The notes: generated by a model from the letters alone, not told the origin. Shown: positions 30,523 through 39,871, counted from the first letter of the stretch. The stretch is 64,000 nt of DNA from Streptomyces vinaceus (GCF_008704935.1 NZ_CP023692.1:4555001-4619000); one strand, 5' to 3'. Numbers and translations: made by a program.

Positions 30523-32799
30523 CTACGGCCACAGGCTCGGGGTCAGGTGGGGTTCCTGGCCGAGGGGCGGGGCCGCGGGGGCGGGGGTGCGCTCCTCCAG
30601 CGGGGTGATCGGCGGCGTGGGCGCCGGCTCGTTCAGGAAGACCCGGCGGACCACCCGCTCCGCCGCGTGGCCGTCGTCGTACGAGCAGAAGCGGGAGCGG
30701 AACGCCGCGCGCAGCTGCGCCGAGCGTGAGCCCTGCCAGTGGCCCGTCGTGAAGATGTCCACCAGCTCGTCCTCCGTGCGGGCGATCGCCCCCGGTGGGC
30801 AGGTCCGCAGGTCGAAGTAGGTGCCGCGGGCGGCCTCGTACGCCTCCCAGTCGTCCGCGTGGATCACGATCGGCCGGTCCAGCGCCGCGTAGTCGAACAT
30901 CAGCGACGAATAGTCCGTCACCAACGCGTCCGAGGCCAGGCAGAGTTCCTCCACCGACGGGTACCCGGAGACGTCGACCAGGCGCGGGTGGCGCACCGAC
31001 GGGGCGGGCGCGTCCGCGTACGTCAGATGTGTACGGGCCAGGATCGTGAAGCGCGGGCCCAGGTCGCGCAGCACCCGCTCGAAGTCCAGGTGTTCGGGCC
31101 GGCTGCGCCGGTAGTCGCGGTGGGTCGGCGCGTACAGGACCGCCGTCGAGCCGAGCGGGATGCCGAGGCGCTCGCGCAGCGCCACCACGTCCTGCGAAGT
31201 GGCCCGGTGGAAGGCGTCGTTGCGCGGGTAGCCGTACTCCAGCGTCGTGTACGAGGACGGGATCGCCCTCTCCCACACCAGCGTGGAGTGGCGGTTCGCG
31301 GACAGCAGGTAGTCCCACTGGTCCGCGCCGCGCAGCAGCCCCGCGAAATCCGTCGTCGGCGTGGCGGCCGGCCGGTCCTGGAGGTCCAGGCCGACCCGCT
31401 TGAGCGGGGTGCCGTGCTGGGTCTGGAGCAGGACCTGCCCGGGCCGCTTGACCAGGGCGCGCTCGAAGTTGACGTTCGTGGTGAGGTACGTGGCCCTGGC
31501 CAGAGCCGTCCAGTACGCCGCCGAGCCGGGGCGGAGCACGGCGGTCTGCGCCGGGAGCGTCGCCGCGTGCTGCGGATCGCAGATCCACGCCGTCCGCATG
31601 CGGGGCGCGAGCTCGCGCAGCTTGGCCTCGATGGCCGCCGGATTGCAGGCGTAGCCGCCGTGCCAGTACGCGGAGAAGACCGCCAGCTCCGGGCGGAGCG
31701 GCAGCAGCCGCTGGCCGCGGTAGTGCAGCCGCAGCGCGCTCTCGCGCAGGCCCCGCCACAGCGAGACCCCCGCCCGCCCCGCCGCCAGCGCCGCCGAGCG
31801 CAGCGCCGACGCCGTGCGGTACGTACGGCGCACGCCGAGCCGCATCAGCAGGTGCCGGATCCGGTCGGTGCGCGCCAGGGACCGCGGAGGCGGGCCGGCG
31901 GCACGGTAGCGGCGCAGCAGCGCGGCCGCCCGGCGGAAGAACTCGGCCCGGCAGGCGCGCGGGAGGCGGCGCGGGTCGGCGTACAGGGCGCAGAAGTGCT
32001 CGGCCATCCGCCGGTGCACGGTGGGGCGCCAGCGCTCCAGCTCGGGGCGGGTGGCGAGGTAGCCGAAGACCCGGTCGTACTGGTCGAAGATGTCCAGGTG
32101 GCGGCGGGTGGTGGTGGTCAGGATGGAGCCGGTGCGGCGCTGGCGGTAGTGGACGCAGACCCGGTCCAGGACCGCGATGGACTCGGCGGCCAGCAGCGCC
32201 GGGTAGGTCCAGGGGGTGTCCTCGTAGAGGCCGGGCGGGAACTGGAGGCCCTCGCGCTCCACGTACTCCCGGCGGTACGCCTTGTTCCACACGACCATCA
32301 GCATGCCGAGCAGGGCCGGGCGGTCGGCGAGGCGGAAACTGGCCGGGCCCTCCTCCGACAGCCGGTGCGCGAGGCGGTTGCGCACCAGCTCACCGGTCCA
32401 GAAGGTGCGCGCGTAGTCGTAGACGAGGACGTCGGGGGAGCCGGTGTCCTTGAGCCGGTCGGTGACGGCCTGGAGGGCGCCGGGGGCGAGGGTGTCGTCG
32501 CCGTCGAGGAAGATCAGGTAGTCGCCCGTGGCCCGGGCCAGACCCGCGTTGCGGGCCGGACCCAGGCCGAGGTTGTGCGCCAGGTGCACGGCGGTCACCC
32601 GGGGGTCCCGGGCCGCGTACTCGTCGATGATCGAACCGCAGGCGTCCGGCGAGGCGTCGTCGACCGCGATCAGTTCCAGATCCGGGAACGACTGGGACAG
32701 GACCGAGTCCAGACTCTCCTGGAGGTACGCCTGAACCTTGTACGCGGGCACGATGACGCTGAACCGGGGCACGGCACATCCAGGGGTCGGCGCGGGCAT
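30523..32799 (-). CDS. Bifunctional GT2 glycosyltransferase / CDP-glycerol glycerophosphotransferase
   Basis: 758 aa. ATG 32799 has GGGGGAGGAAC directly upstream. The N-terminal GT2 domain (about 10-240) shows FSVIVPAYKVQAYLQESLDS, VDDASPDACG and the nucleotide-sugar metal motif FLDGDD. The C-terminal domain (about 370-745) is TagB/TagF-like, with HGTPLKR near 461, YAPTHRDYRR and TDYSSLMFDYAALDRPIVIH near 630. The latter transfers glycerol-phosphate units during teichoic-acid-type polymer synthesis. Lying beside a TagGH-type exporter, it probably builds the backbone or linkage of that wall polymer. The donor sugar of the GT2 half is unknown. Confidence 0.87.
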   Translation of the reverse strand: MPAPTPGCAVPRFSVIVPAYKVQAYLQESLDSVLSQSFPDLELIAVDDASPDACGSIIDEYAARDPRVTAVHLAHNLGLGPARNAGLARATGDYLIFLDGDDTLAPGALQAVTDRLKDTGSPDVLVYDYARTFWTGELVRNRLAHRLSEEGPASFRLADRPALLGMLMVVWNKAYRREYVEREGLQFPPGLYEDTPWTYPALLAAESIAVLDRVCVHYRQRRTGSILTTTTRRHLDIFDQYDRVFGYLATRPELERWRPTVHRRMAEHFCALYADPRRLPRACRAEFFRRAAALLRRYRAAGPPPRSLARTDRIRHLLMRLGVRRTYRTASALRSAALAAGRAGVSLWRGLRESALRLHYRGQRLLPLRPELAVFSAYWHGGYACNPAAIEAKLRELAPRMRTAWICDPQHAATLPAQTAVLRPGSAAYWTALARATYLTTNVNFERALVKRPGQVLLQTQHGTPLKRVGLDLQDRPAATPTTDFAGLLRGADQWDYLLSANRHSTLVWERAIPSSYTTLEYGYPRNDAFHRATSQDVVALRERLGIPLGSTAVLYAPTHRDYRRSRPEHLDFERVLRDLGPRFTILARTHLTYADAPAPSVRHPRLVDVSGYPSVEELCLASDALVTDYSSLMFDYAALDRPIVIHADDWEAYEAARGTYFDLRTCPPGAIARTEDELVDIFTTGHWQGSRSAQLRAAFRSRFCSYDDGHAAERVVRRVFLNEPAPTPPITPLEERTPAPAAPPLGQEPHLTPSLWP

Positions 32800-32851
32800 G
32801 TTCCTCCCCCAGCCACCGCCGGGAGTACCCCCAAGCAACCCCGGCGTGGCG

Positions 32852-32891
32852 TTCGGGTTACGCAGCGTGTGGCATTCGGGTTACCCAGCGT
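32852..32891. repeat. Direct repeat upstream of the glycosyltransferase gene
   Basis: TTCGGGTTAC(G/C)CAGCGT occurs at 32852-32868 and 32875-32891, start to start 23 bp, 53-92 nt upstream of the minus-strand start at 32799. Spacing of about two helical turns suggests a regulator site or a small duplication. Confidence 0.6.
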
Positions 32892-32927
32892 CAACGCCGC
32901 ACCTCAACGGGCGTGCGGCGGCCGGCC

Positions 32928-32957
32928 GTGCGCTACGTGACCGTGCGCTACTTGACC
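32928..32957. repeat. Tandem 15-bp duplication across a stop codon
   Basis: GTGCGCTAC(G/T)TGACC is present twice in tandem (32928-32942 and 32943-32957). The second copy spans the stop codon of the downstream sugar permease gene (TAG, complement of 32948-32950). It looks like a recent slippage duplication. Confidence 0.75.
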
Positions 32958-33859
32958 GCCCCGGCCATCACCCCCGTGACGAACTGCCGCTGGAAGGCGA
33001 AGAAGACGACCAGCGGGACGACCATCGACAGGAACGCGCCGGGCGCCAGCACGTCGATGTTGTTGCCGAACTGCCGTACCTGCTGCTGGAGGGCGACCGT
33101 GATCGGCGGGTTCGCCGAGTCCGCGAACACCAGCGCGACCAGCATGTCGTTCCACACCCACAGGAACTGGAAGATGCCGAGCGAGGCGATCGCCGGCCCG
33201 CCCAGCGGCAGCACCACCCGGGTGAACAGCCGCAGTTCGCCCGCCCCGTCGAGACGGGCCGCCTCCAGTAGCTCGCGCGGGATCTCCGCGAAGAAGTTGC
33301 GCAGCAGGAAGACGGCGAAGGGCAGCCCGAACGCGGTGTGGAACAGGACCACCCCCGCCGTGGTCTCGAACAGGCCGATGGCGCCGAAGAGTTCGGAGAC
33401 CGGGATCAGCGCCACCTGTACGGGGACGACCAGCAGCCCGACCACGACCAGGAACAGCCAGTCCCGCCCCGGGAACTCCAGCCAGGCGAAGGCGTATCCG
33501 GCGAACGAGCCCAGCGCCACCACGAGCAGGGTCGCAGGGACCGCGATGGCCACGGTGCTGAGCAGGGCACCGGTGATGGTGTCGTTGGCCAGCAGCCGCT
33601 CGTAGTTGTCGGCCGTCAGCCGGGTCGGGGCCGTCAGCGCCTGCCACCAGCCGCCCTTGTTCAGGTCGGTGGGGGACAGGAACGAGGAGATCAGCAGCCC
33701 GAGCGTGGGCATCAGCCAGAACAGCGCGGCCAGCACCAGGAACACGCGGACGGCTCCGGCCGCGGCGCCCGCGGCCAGCCTGCCGGCCCGGGCACCGGAG
33801 CGCGGAGCGGGACGGGTACCGGCACGTGCCTCGGGGCGGGCCTGCGCGGCGGCGCTCAT
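32948..33859 (-). CDS. Carbohydrate ABC transporter permease (MalG type)
   Basis: 303 aa. Six membrane segments and the EAA loop, EIPRELLEAARLDGAGELRL, near residues 195-214. The opening ~30 residues are Ala/Arg-rich. ATG 33859 overlaps the stop of the first permease (ATGA). It is the third gene of a binding protein-permease-permease operon of the CUT1 class. No ATPase gene is present; in Streptomyces such importers usually share the multiple-sugar ATPase MsiK. Confidence 0.92.
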   Translation of the reverse strand: MSAAAQARPEARAGTRPAPRSGARAGRLAAGAAAGAVRVFLVLAALFWLMPTLGLLISSFLSPTDLNKGGWWQALTAPTRLTADNYERLLANDTITGALLSTVAIAVPATLLVVALGSFAGYAFAWLEFPGRDWLFLVVVGLLVVPVQVALIPVSELFGAIGLFETTAGVVLFHTAFGLPFAVFLLRNFFAEIPRELLEAARLDGAGELRLFTRVVLPLGGPAIASLGIFQFLWVWNDMLVALVFADSANPPITVALQQQVRQFGNNIDVLAPGAFLSMVVPLVVFFAFQRQFVTGVMAGAVK

Positions 33860-35235
33860 CGGGCCCCCTCCTTCCGCAGCCTGCGGATGTTGTAGAGCAT
33901 GACCGGGAGGACCAGCACCAGCAGCAGCACGGCGATGGCGCTGCCCAGCCCCGGATCGGCGTCGGTGCCGAACGAGGTCCGGTACAGCTGGAGGGCCAGG
34001 ACGTTCGCGTCGTCCTGCACCGAGCCCGGCGCGATCACGAAGACCAGGTCGAAGATCTTCATCACGTTGATGACGAGGGTGACGAGGACCACCACGAGCA
34101 GGGGCGCCAGCAGCGGCACGGTGACCCTGCGGAACACCTGCCACTCGTTCGCCCCGTCCACCCGCGCGGCCTCCAGCAGCTCCCGCGGTACGGCGGCCAG
34201 CCCGGCCCCGATCAGCACCATCGCGAACCCGGCCCACATCCAGACGTACGCACCGATGACGGCCGGGGTCACCAGCGTCGGGCCGAGCCACTCCACCCCC
34301 GCGTACGCCTCGCGGAAGTTCGACGCGGGCAGCCGCAGCAGGGCCCCGTCGGCCTTCGCGGACAGGGTGAAGGTGCCGTCGGCGCGGGCCGTCGCCGAGT
34401 CGACCACCCGGCCGTCCTTGACCGCCTCGACCCGGATCCCGGCCAGGCCCGACTCGGCGGGGTCGACCGCGTTGGTACGTCCGCCCCCGCCCCGGGTGAA
34501 GTCCTGCCAGACCGTCCCGGTGACCTTGCCCGGCTCGGCGGGCGCGGCCCGGGCCGTACGGGTCCCGCCGGGCAGGTCCTCCGGGGCCACGCCGACCAGC
34601 GGGAGCAGCACCGGCACGCCCGCCCGTACGGGATCACGGGTCGTGAAGCCGCCCGTGTCGGCCCCCGCGGCCGGGGCCAGCGGGGAGTCGCGCCCCGGGC
34701 GGGCCTTCGGGAAGGCCGAGGACTCCGCGAAGGTGTCGTGCACCCCGACCCAGACCGCGTTGGCGATGCCCCGGTCGGGGTCGTGGTCGTACACGAGCCG
34801 GAAGATGATGCCGGCCGCCAGCATCGAGATGGCCATCGGCATGAAAACGAGCAGCTTGAAGGCCGTGCCCCAGCGCACGCGTTCGGTCAGGACCGCGAAG
34901 ATCAGGCCGAGGGCGGTGGCGGTGGTCGGCGCCAGCACCACCCACAGCGCCGTGTTCTTCAGGGCCGTGCGGATCGTGTCGTCGTGCAGGATCTCGCCGT
35001 AGTTGCCCCCGCCCACGAAGGTGTCACCGGAGCGGTCGAAGAAGCTGCGGTAGAGCGAGTAGCCGATCGGGTGCACGACGAGCGCGCCGAGCAGCACCAG
35101 GGCGGGCAGGAGGAACGCCGCCGCGACGAGGCGGCGGCGCCGGGTCTCCGCGGCCCGCGCGGACCTGGCCGGTATGGCCCCGGCGGGCGGGGCGGCCTCG
35201 GCCGCCCGGGTGGACTTGCCGGACTTGGCGGTCAC
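33856..35235 (-). CDS. Carbohydrate ABC transporter permease (MalF type) with large extracytoplasmic insert
   Basis: 459 aa, about 150 longer than ordinary CUT1 permeases. The standard parts are present: LVAAAFLLPALVLLGALVVH as the first membrane segment and the EAA loop AVPRELLEAARVDGANEWQV near residue 350. The extra part lies between VYDHDPDRGIANAV and YAGVEWLGPTLVTPA (about residues 150-320). It contains a beta-sandwich-like segment, KVTGTVWQDFTRGGGG through VDSATARADGTFTLS, that resembles SdrD/Cna-B-type domains. By topology it would sit outside the membrane. It overlaps the MalG-type gene and follows the binding-protein gene by 4 nt. Confidence 0.88.
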   Translation of the reverse strand: MTAKSGKSTRAAEAAPPAGAIPARSARAAETRRRRLVAAAFLLPALVLLGALVVHPIGYSLYRSFFDRSGDTFVGGGNYGEILHDDTIRTALKNTALWVVLAPTTATALGLIFAVLTERVRWGTAFKLLVFMPMAISMLAAGIIFRLVYDHDPDRGIANAVWVGVHDTFAESSAFPKARPGRDSPLAPAAGADTGGFTTRDPVRAGVPVLLPLVGVAPEDLPGGTRTARAAPAEPGKVTGTVWQDFTRGGGGRTNAVDPAESGLAGIRVEAVKDGRVVDSATARADGTFTLSAKADGALLRLPASNFREAYAGVEWLGPTLVTPAVIGAYVWMWAGFAMVLIGAGLAAVPRELLEAARVDGANEWQVFRRVTVPLLAPLLVVVLVTLVINVMKIFDLVFVIAPGSVQDDANVLALQLYRTSFGTDADPGLGSAIAVLLLVLVLPVMLYNIRRLRKEGAR

Positions 35236-35239
35236 CGGA

Positions 35240-36646
35240 TCAGTTCCCGTACGCCTTGGCCGCGTCCGCCTCCAGTCTGGCCTGCGTGCCCGCCACGTCC
35301 GACGGGTTCGCCAGGAAGTCCTGGAGCGCCTTCCACTCGCCGGCCCCCGGGGTCCCGCCGAACGCCGCCGGGGCCTGGTCCGACATGTCGAAGCGGAAGT
35401 CGTCGCCCGCCGCGATCAGGGCCTTGGCGATGTCCCGCTGGATGTCGTTCGGATAGGCCTTCAGGTCCACCGACTTGTTGGGGGAGACGAAACCGCCCTC
35501 GCGGGCCTGGATCTCCGCCGCGTCCGGCGACGCCAGGAAGGTCAGCAGCGCCTGCGCCCCCTTCGACGGCTTCAGCGCGACCGCCACGTCACCGCCCGAG
35601 ACCACCGGCGGCTTGGCGCCGACCGAGGGGAACGGGAACACGAGGGCGTCCTCGCCGACCTTCGCCTCCGTCTGCGCGATGTTCACCGCCACGAAGTCGC
35701 CCTCGAAGACCATCGCGGCCGCCGGACGGTCGCCGCCGGTGAAGGTCTGCGTGACCGACTTCGGGAACTCGGTGGCCAGCGCCCCGCTCGCCCCGCCCGC
35801 CAGGAAGTCCTTGCGCCCGAAGAGCTCGCCGAGCGTGGTCAGCGCCTGCTTGACGCTGTCGTCCGTCCACTTGATCTCGTGCTTGGCCAGCTGGTCGTAC
35901 TTCTGCGGACCCGCCTGGGAGAGGTAGACGTTCTCGAACCAGTCGGTGAGGGTCCAGCCGTCCGCGCCGGCCACCGAGACCGCCGGCTTTCCGGAGGCCG
36001 AGAGCGTGTCCGCCGCGTCCACCAGCTCCTTCCAGGTCTTGGAGGGCTCCACGCCCGCCGCCTTGAAGGCCTTCGCGTTGTACCAGATCAGCGACTTGTT
36101 GGCGGCCTTGTAGTACACGCCGTACTGGGTGCCGTCGACCGCGCCCAGCTTCTTCCAGCCGTCCGCGTAGTTCGCGTCGAGCTGCGCCTTGGCCTCCGGG
36201 CCGACCGGCTGCACCCACTTGTTCTGCACGGCCGCGGTCAGGGCCCCGACCTGCGGGAGCAGCGCCACGTCCGGCGGCTGGCCGCCCGCGATCTTCGTAC
36301 CGAGGAAGGTGACGATCGGGTCCTGCGCCGGGACGAAGGTGACCGTCGCGCCGGTCCGCTTCTCGAACTCCTTGAGGACCTTGGTGAAGTTCGCCTGCTC
36401 CGGGCCCGTCCAGACCGCCGCGACCTCCAGCTTCTCCCCGTCCAGCTTCGGTAACGCGACCGGCGGCCGGGCCTGCGGGGACGACTCGGCGCCCTGCGGC
36501 GGGTCGGACTTCCCGCCCCCGTCCCCGCACGCGCCGAGCGCGAGCGCGCCCGCGGCCGCGAGGGCCGTCCAGGCGACCGCGCGCCTCGTTCTCCGCCCGC
36601 CGATACGGCTGCGGTCCTGCGTACGGCTCGTTCCGTGCCTGCGCAT
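35240..36646 (-). CDS. Carbohydrate ABC transporter substrate-binding lipoprotein
   Basis: 468 aa from ATG 36646. A basic start, hydrophobic stretch and lipobox LALGAC (acylated Cys at residue 40) show a membrane-anchored lipoprotein. The mature part is a family-1 solute-binding protein: LEVAAVWTGPEQANFTKVLK, FEKRTGATVTFVPAQDP and the hinge motif GVYYKAANKSLIWYN. An alpha-glucoside/oligosaccharide type of substrate is plausible but not shown. First gene of the operon with the two permeases (4-nt gap), with its own 141-nt upstream region. Confidence 0.92.
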   Translation of the reverse strand: MRRHGTSRTQDRSRIGGRRTRRAVAWTALAAAGALALGACGDGGGKSDPPQGAESSPQARPPVALPKLDGEKLEVAAVWTGPEQANFTKVLKEFEKRTGATVTFVPAQDPIVTFLGTKIAGGQPPDVALLPQVGALTAAVQNKWVQPVGPEAKAQLDANYADGWKKLGAVDGTQYGVYYKAANKSLIWYNAKAFKAAGVEPSKTWKELVDAADTLSASGKPAVSVAGADGWTLTDWFENVYLSQAGPQKYDQLAKHEIKWTDDSVKQALTTLGELFGRKDFLAGGASGALATEFPKSVTQTFTGGDRPAAAMVFEGDFVAVNIAQTEAKVGEDALVFPFPSVGAKPPVVSGGDVAVALKPSKGAQALLTFLASPDAAEIQAREGGFVSPNKSVDLKAYPNDIQRDIAKALIAAGDDFRFDMSDQAPAAFGGTPGAGEWKALQDFLANPSDVAGTQARLEADAAKAYGN

Positions 36647-36787
36647 GGCTCTGCCCCCGATGCCCGTGGTGTGCCCGTGGTGCGACCTGTCGTGTGACTC
36701 GTCCCACAAGGTCTACGCCGAGCCGCGTACCCCCGCAATACCGCGTCGAACCGCGGAGCGGGCCTGCGGGCGGGCTCGCGGCAGGGC

Positions 36788-39700
36788 TCAGGGCGCGGGC
36801 GGGAACAGCACGGGTATCGCCGAGACCAGGTGCGAGGCCCGGTCCAGGGCGCTCGCCAGCAGCGCCAGGTCGGTGGGGCCGTTGCCCAGCTCGCGCACGG
36901 GCCGGCGGGCCGGGGGATCACCCATCCGCTCCCACTCCACCGGCACCACCGTCGGCCGCTGCGTCGCCGTCCGCGGGATCCGGCCGGTCACCCGGCCGCC
37001 CTGGAACGGGACCGTCCGCCCGTCGGCGTACCGCAGCCGGCCGCGGCCGGGGCCCGGCTGGTCGGGGGCGTCCAACTCGATCCGCAGCGGGTTCGCCCGG
37101 GCCAGCTCGGTGTCGGCCGTACGGTCGGGGCGGGCGCTGGTGGCCACCAGGTGCACCCCGAGCCGGGCGCCCTCGCGGGCCACCGCGTCCAGCGCCCGTA
37201 CGACGGACCCGGCGGCGGGGCGGCCCGTACTGCCGAGACCCGGCGCGACCAGCGCGTCGAAATCGTCCACCAGCACCACCAGACGGGGCAGCGGACCGGG
37301 GCCGACCGGGTCGGTGCGCACGGCGGAGGCGCGCAGCCGCAGCGTGCCGGTGCGCTGGGTGTCGAGGTCGCCGAGCAGCTCGCCCGGGCTGGGCTGGCGG
37401 GGCGCGACCATCCGGTCGGACAGCTCCCGCCGGGCGTGCCACTCGGCGAACGCCACCCCGTCCAGGAGTTCGGCCCGGCGTTTCAGCTCGGCCCCCAGGG
37501 CCTGGGCGAACTCCCGCATCCGGACGGGGTCGGCGGCCACGAGGTGCGCGCAGACGTGCGGGAGCTCGGTGCAGGGCTGGAGCCCGTCGCCGCGCTCGCC
37601 GCCGGCCCCGTCGAGGAGCAGCAGTCCGAGCCGGTCGGGGCGGGCCGCCGCGGAGAGGGAGGCGGCCACCGAGCGCAGCAGCTCCGTACGGCCGCTGCCG
37701 GCGGGCCCCTCGATGAGCAGGTGCGGGCCGTCCTGGACCAGCTCGGCGCCGACCGGGCCGCGCCGACCGCTGCCGAGCACGAGCTCGACATGGCCGCCGA
37801 CGCCCTGCCCCTGGTCGGTGGCGGCGGCCCAGCGGGCCATCAGGGAGGCCGGGGTGGCCCGGGCCAGCCCCAACTCGTCCAGCAGACGGGCCGTGTTCGG
37901 GAGGGCGGCGGCGAGGGCCGGGCGGGGGCCGGAGGGGGAGGGCTCGGCGCGCAGCGGGGCCAGGGCCCGGGCGAAGCGCTCGGCCCAGGCGGCGGAGACG
38001 GCGTCGGCGGTGGCGGTGGTCCCGGGCGGGACCGGCTTGCCGCCGCTCACCGCGAACGTCCGCACGGTGGTGGCCACGTCGCCGCTGAGCAGGGCGGCCG
38101 CACCGCAGGTACGGAAGGCGGGGCCGCTCGCGCAGGCCGCCTCGTACGTCTCGGTGACCGGCGAGGCGGGCGTGGCGGCCGGGGTCTCGGCGAGGACGAG
38201 GAGGTGGATCCCGGCGGCCGGGCCGTGCGGGGCCAGCCGGCCGGTGATGTCGCGCAGCGCGGCGGCGCCGGGATCGCCGTCGACGACGAGGAGCGTGGAG
38301 GGGCCGTGGCGGGGGTCGCCGAGGGGACCTTCGTCGAGGCGGCGGGTCAGCTCGGCGGTACGGGCGCCGGCCTGGTCGCGGTCGTACGCGAGGAGCAGGC
38401 GGCAGTCCTGGCCGTGCGCGGGCCGTACGTGCGGCAGCCAGCCGAGCCAGCCCCAGTCGGCGCGCCGCTCGGGCAGGGGCCGGGCGCGGTCGGCGGCGAG
38501 GAGCACGATCTCCAGCTCGCCGGGCCCGTGCAGGGCGGCGAGCTGGGCGATGACGGAGCGGGCGAGGCCGGTCAGCCGGGCGCGGGGCCCGGCGATGCCG
38601 AGTGCGCCGACCTCCTCGAACGCGATCCGGCTCCCGGCACCGAGCCCGACGTCGAGCCGCCCCGGCGGCCGGGACCACAGCCGCCGGGTGGGCCCCAGCG
38701 CGGCGAGCAGCAGCGCGGCGGGATCGTCGGCGTCGGGCGCGGCGGCCGTGACGGCTCCGGAGGCGGTGCCTTCGTACCCCGGCTCCTCCTCCCCCCGGAC
38801 CCACTTGCGGGCCCAGGCCCCGAGACCGCGCTTGCGCGGCCGCTGCGCGGCTCCGCCGATGCCCTCGGGGGCGCCGGGGGTTCCTGTGGCTCCGGGGGCT
38901 CCGGGGGTTCCTGTGGTGCCGGGGGCTCCGTACTCCGCCGCGGCCCGGCCCGTACCGGGCGCGCCGATGTGCAGGCCGGGGCCCGACCCGACCCCGGAGG
39001 CCGCGACGTTCCACCCGGCCCCGTGGGTGCCGGAGTCGGGGCGCGGCCCGGAGCGGTGCTCCTGGGGGTCGGGCGAGGAGCCCTGGTTCCGGGAAGGAGC
39101 GGAGGGGGCGGAGGACCCCCGCGGTTCGGCGGCGGGGCCGCCGGCCGGGCCGGGGCCGCCGCTCCACTCCGAGGCGGAGGCTTCGGCGGCCGCGTCGGGC
39201 GGGGCCGGGAGCGGGCCGGCCGGGAGGGACAGGTGGCCTTCGAGGTCCGGGACCAGGGGCAGGGGGGCCGGGGCGTCCGGGGCCAGGCGGAGCGTCGATT
39301 CGCCGATGCGCAGCAGCGCCCCCGGCGCCAGCGCCACCGGCTGCGCGCCCACCGCGGCGCCGTCCACCGTCGTACCGTTCGTCGAGTCCAGGTCGGCCAC
39401 GGCCACCCGCCCGCCGGGCATCACCGTCACGGCGCAGTGCAGTCGCGAGACGTCCGGATCGTCCAGCGGGACATCGGCGTCGGCCGAGCGCCCGATCCGG
39501 ATCGCGCCCGGGTGCAGCAGGTGCACCCCGCCCGCGTCCGGCCCCGCCACCACGTGCAGCTGGGCGCCGTCCGCACCGGCGGGCAGGACCTCCCCGTCCG
39601 GCAGGACGCCCGGCACCGGCGCGTGCAGCCCCAGCACCGCCCCGTCCACCAGCGGCGGCTCCCCGAGCACGCGGCGCTGGAGGTCGAGGCGCTCGGTACC

Positions 39701-39871
39701 GGCGTACAGCACGACCGTGCCGCCGGTGTCGGGCCCGCCGACGGTCGCCGCGAGCCCGGAGGCCACGGCGGCGAGCGCGGTGCCCACGGGCGCGGTGACG
39801 AGCACGTCACAGCCGGCGGGCGCGGTCTGGTGGCCGCTGCGCGACCCAAGGACGGTCAGCCGGATCTGCAT
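36788..39871 (-). CDS. FHA domain / FtsK-SpoIIIE (EccC-like) ATPase
   Basis: 1027 aa. An FHA domain occupies about residues 105-195 (GRS 127-129, SRLH 142-145, STNGT 163-167), so it should bind phospho-threonine. A Pro/Gly-rich linker (about 230-370) follows, then two FtsK/EccC-like modules. The first has FEEVGALGIAGPRARLTGLA and no P-loop. The second has GPAGSGRTELL near 722-732 and Walker B RLVVLVDDFDAL near 865. The P-loop Lys is replaced by Arg, so ATP hydrolysis is doubtful. EccC proteins drive type VII secretion, but no ESX genes are nearby. The divergent pkaA kinase is a natural partner candidate. Confidence 0.85.
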   Translation of the reverse strand: MQIRLTVLGSRSGHQTAPAGCDVLVTAPVGTALAAVASGLAATVGGPDTGGTVVLYAGTERLDLQRRVLGEPPLVDGAVLGLHAPVPGVLPDGEVLPAGADGAQLHVVAGPDAGGVHLLHPGAIRIGRSADADVPLDDPDVSRLHCAVTVMPGGRVAVADLDSTNGTTVDGAAVGAQPVALAPGALLRIGESTLRLAPDAPAPLPLVPDLEGHLSLPAGPLPAPPDAAAEASASEWSGGPGPAGGPAAEPRGSSAPSAPSRNQGSSPDPQEHRSGPRPDSGTHGAGWNVAASGVGSGPGLHIGAPGTGRAAAEYGAPGTTGTPGAPGATGTPGAPEGIGGAAQRPRKRGLGAWARKWVRGEEEPGYEGTASGAVTAAAPDADDPAALLLAALGPTRRLWSRPPGRLDVGLGAGSRIAFEEVGALGIAGPRARLTGLARSVIAQLAALHGPGELEIVLLAADRARPLPERRADWGWLGWLPHVRPAHGQDCRLLLAYDRDQAGARTAELTRRLDEGPLGDPRHGPSTLLVVDGDPGAAALRDITGRLAPHGPAAGIHLLVLAETPAATPASPVTETYEAACASGPAFRTCGAAALLSGDVATTVRTFAVSGGKPVPPGTTATADAVSAAWAERFARALAPLRAEPSPSGPRPALAAALPNTARLLDELGLARATPASLMARWAAATDQGQGVGGHVELVLGSGRRGPVGAELVQDGPHLLIEGPAGSGRTELLRSVAASLSAAARPDRLGLLLLDGAGGERGDGLQPCTELPHVCAHLVAADPVRMREFAQALGAELKRRAELLDGVAFAEWHARRELSDRMVAPRQPSPGELLGDLDTQRTGTLRLRASAVRTDPVGPGPLPRLVVLVDDFDALVAPGLGSTGRPAAGSVVRALDAVAREGARLGVHLVATSARPDRTADTELARANPLRIELDAPDQPGPGRGRLRYADGRTVPFQGGRVTGRIPRTATQRPTVVPVEWERMGDPPARRPVRELGNGPTDLALLASALDRASHLVSAIPVLFPPAP

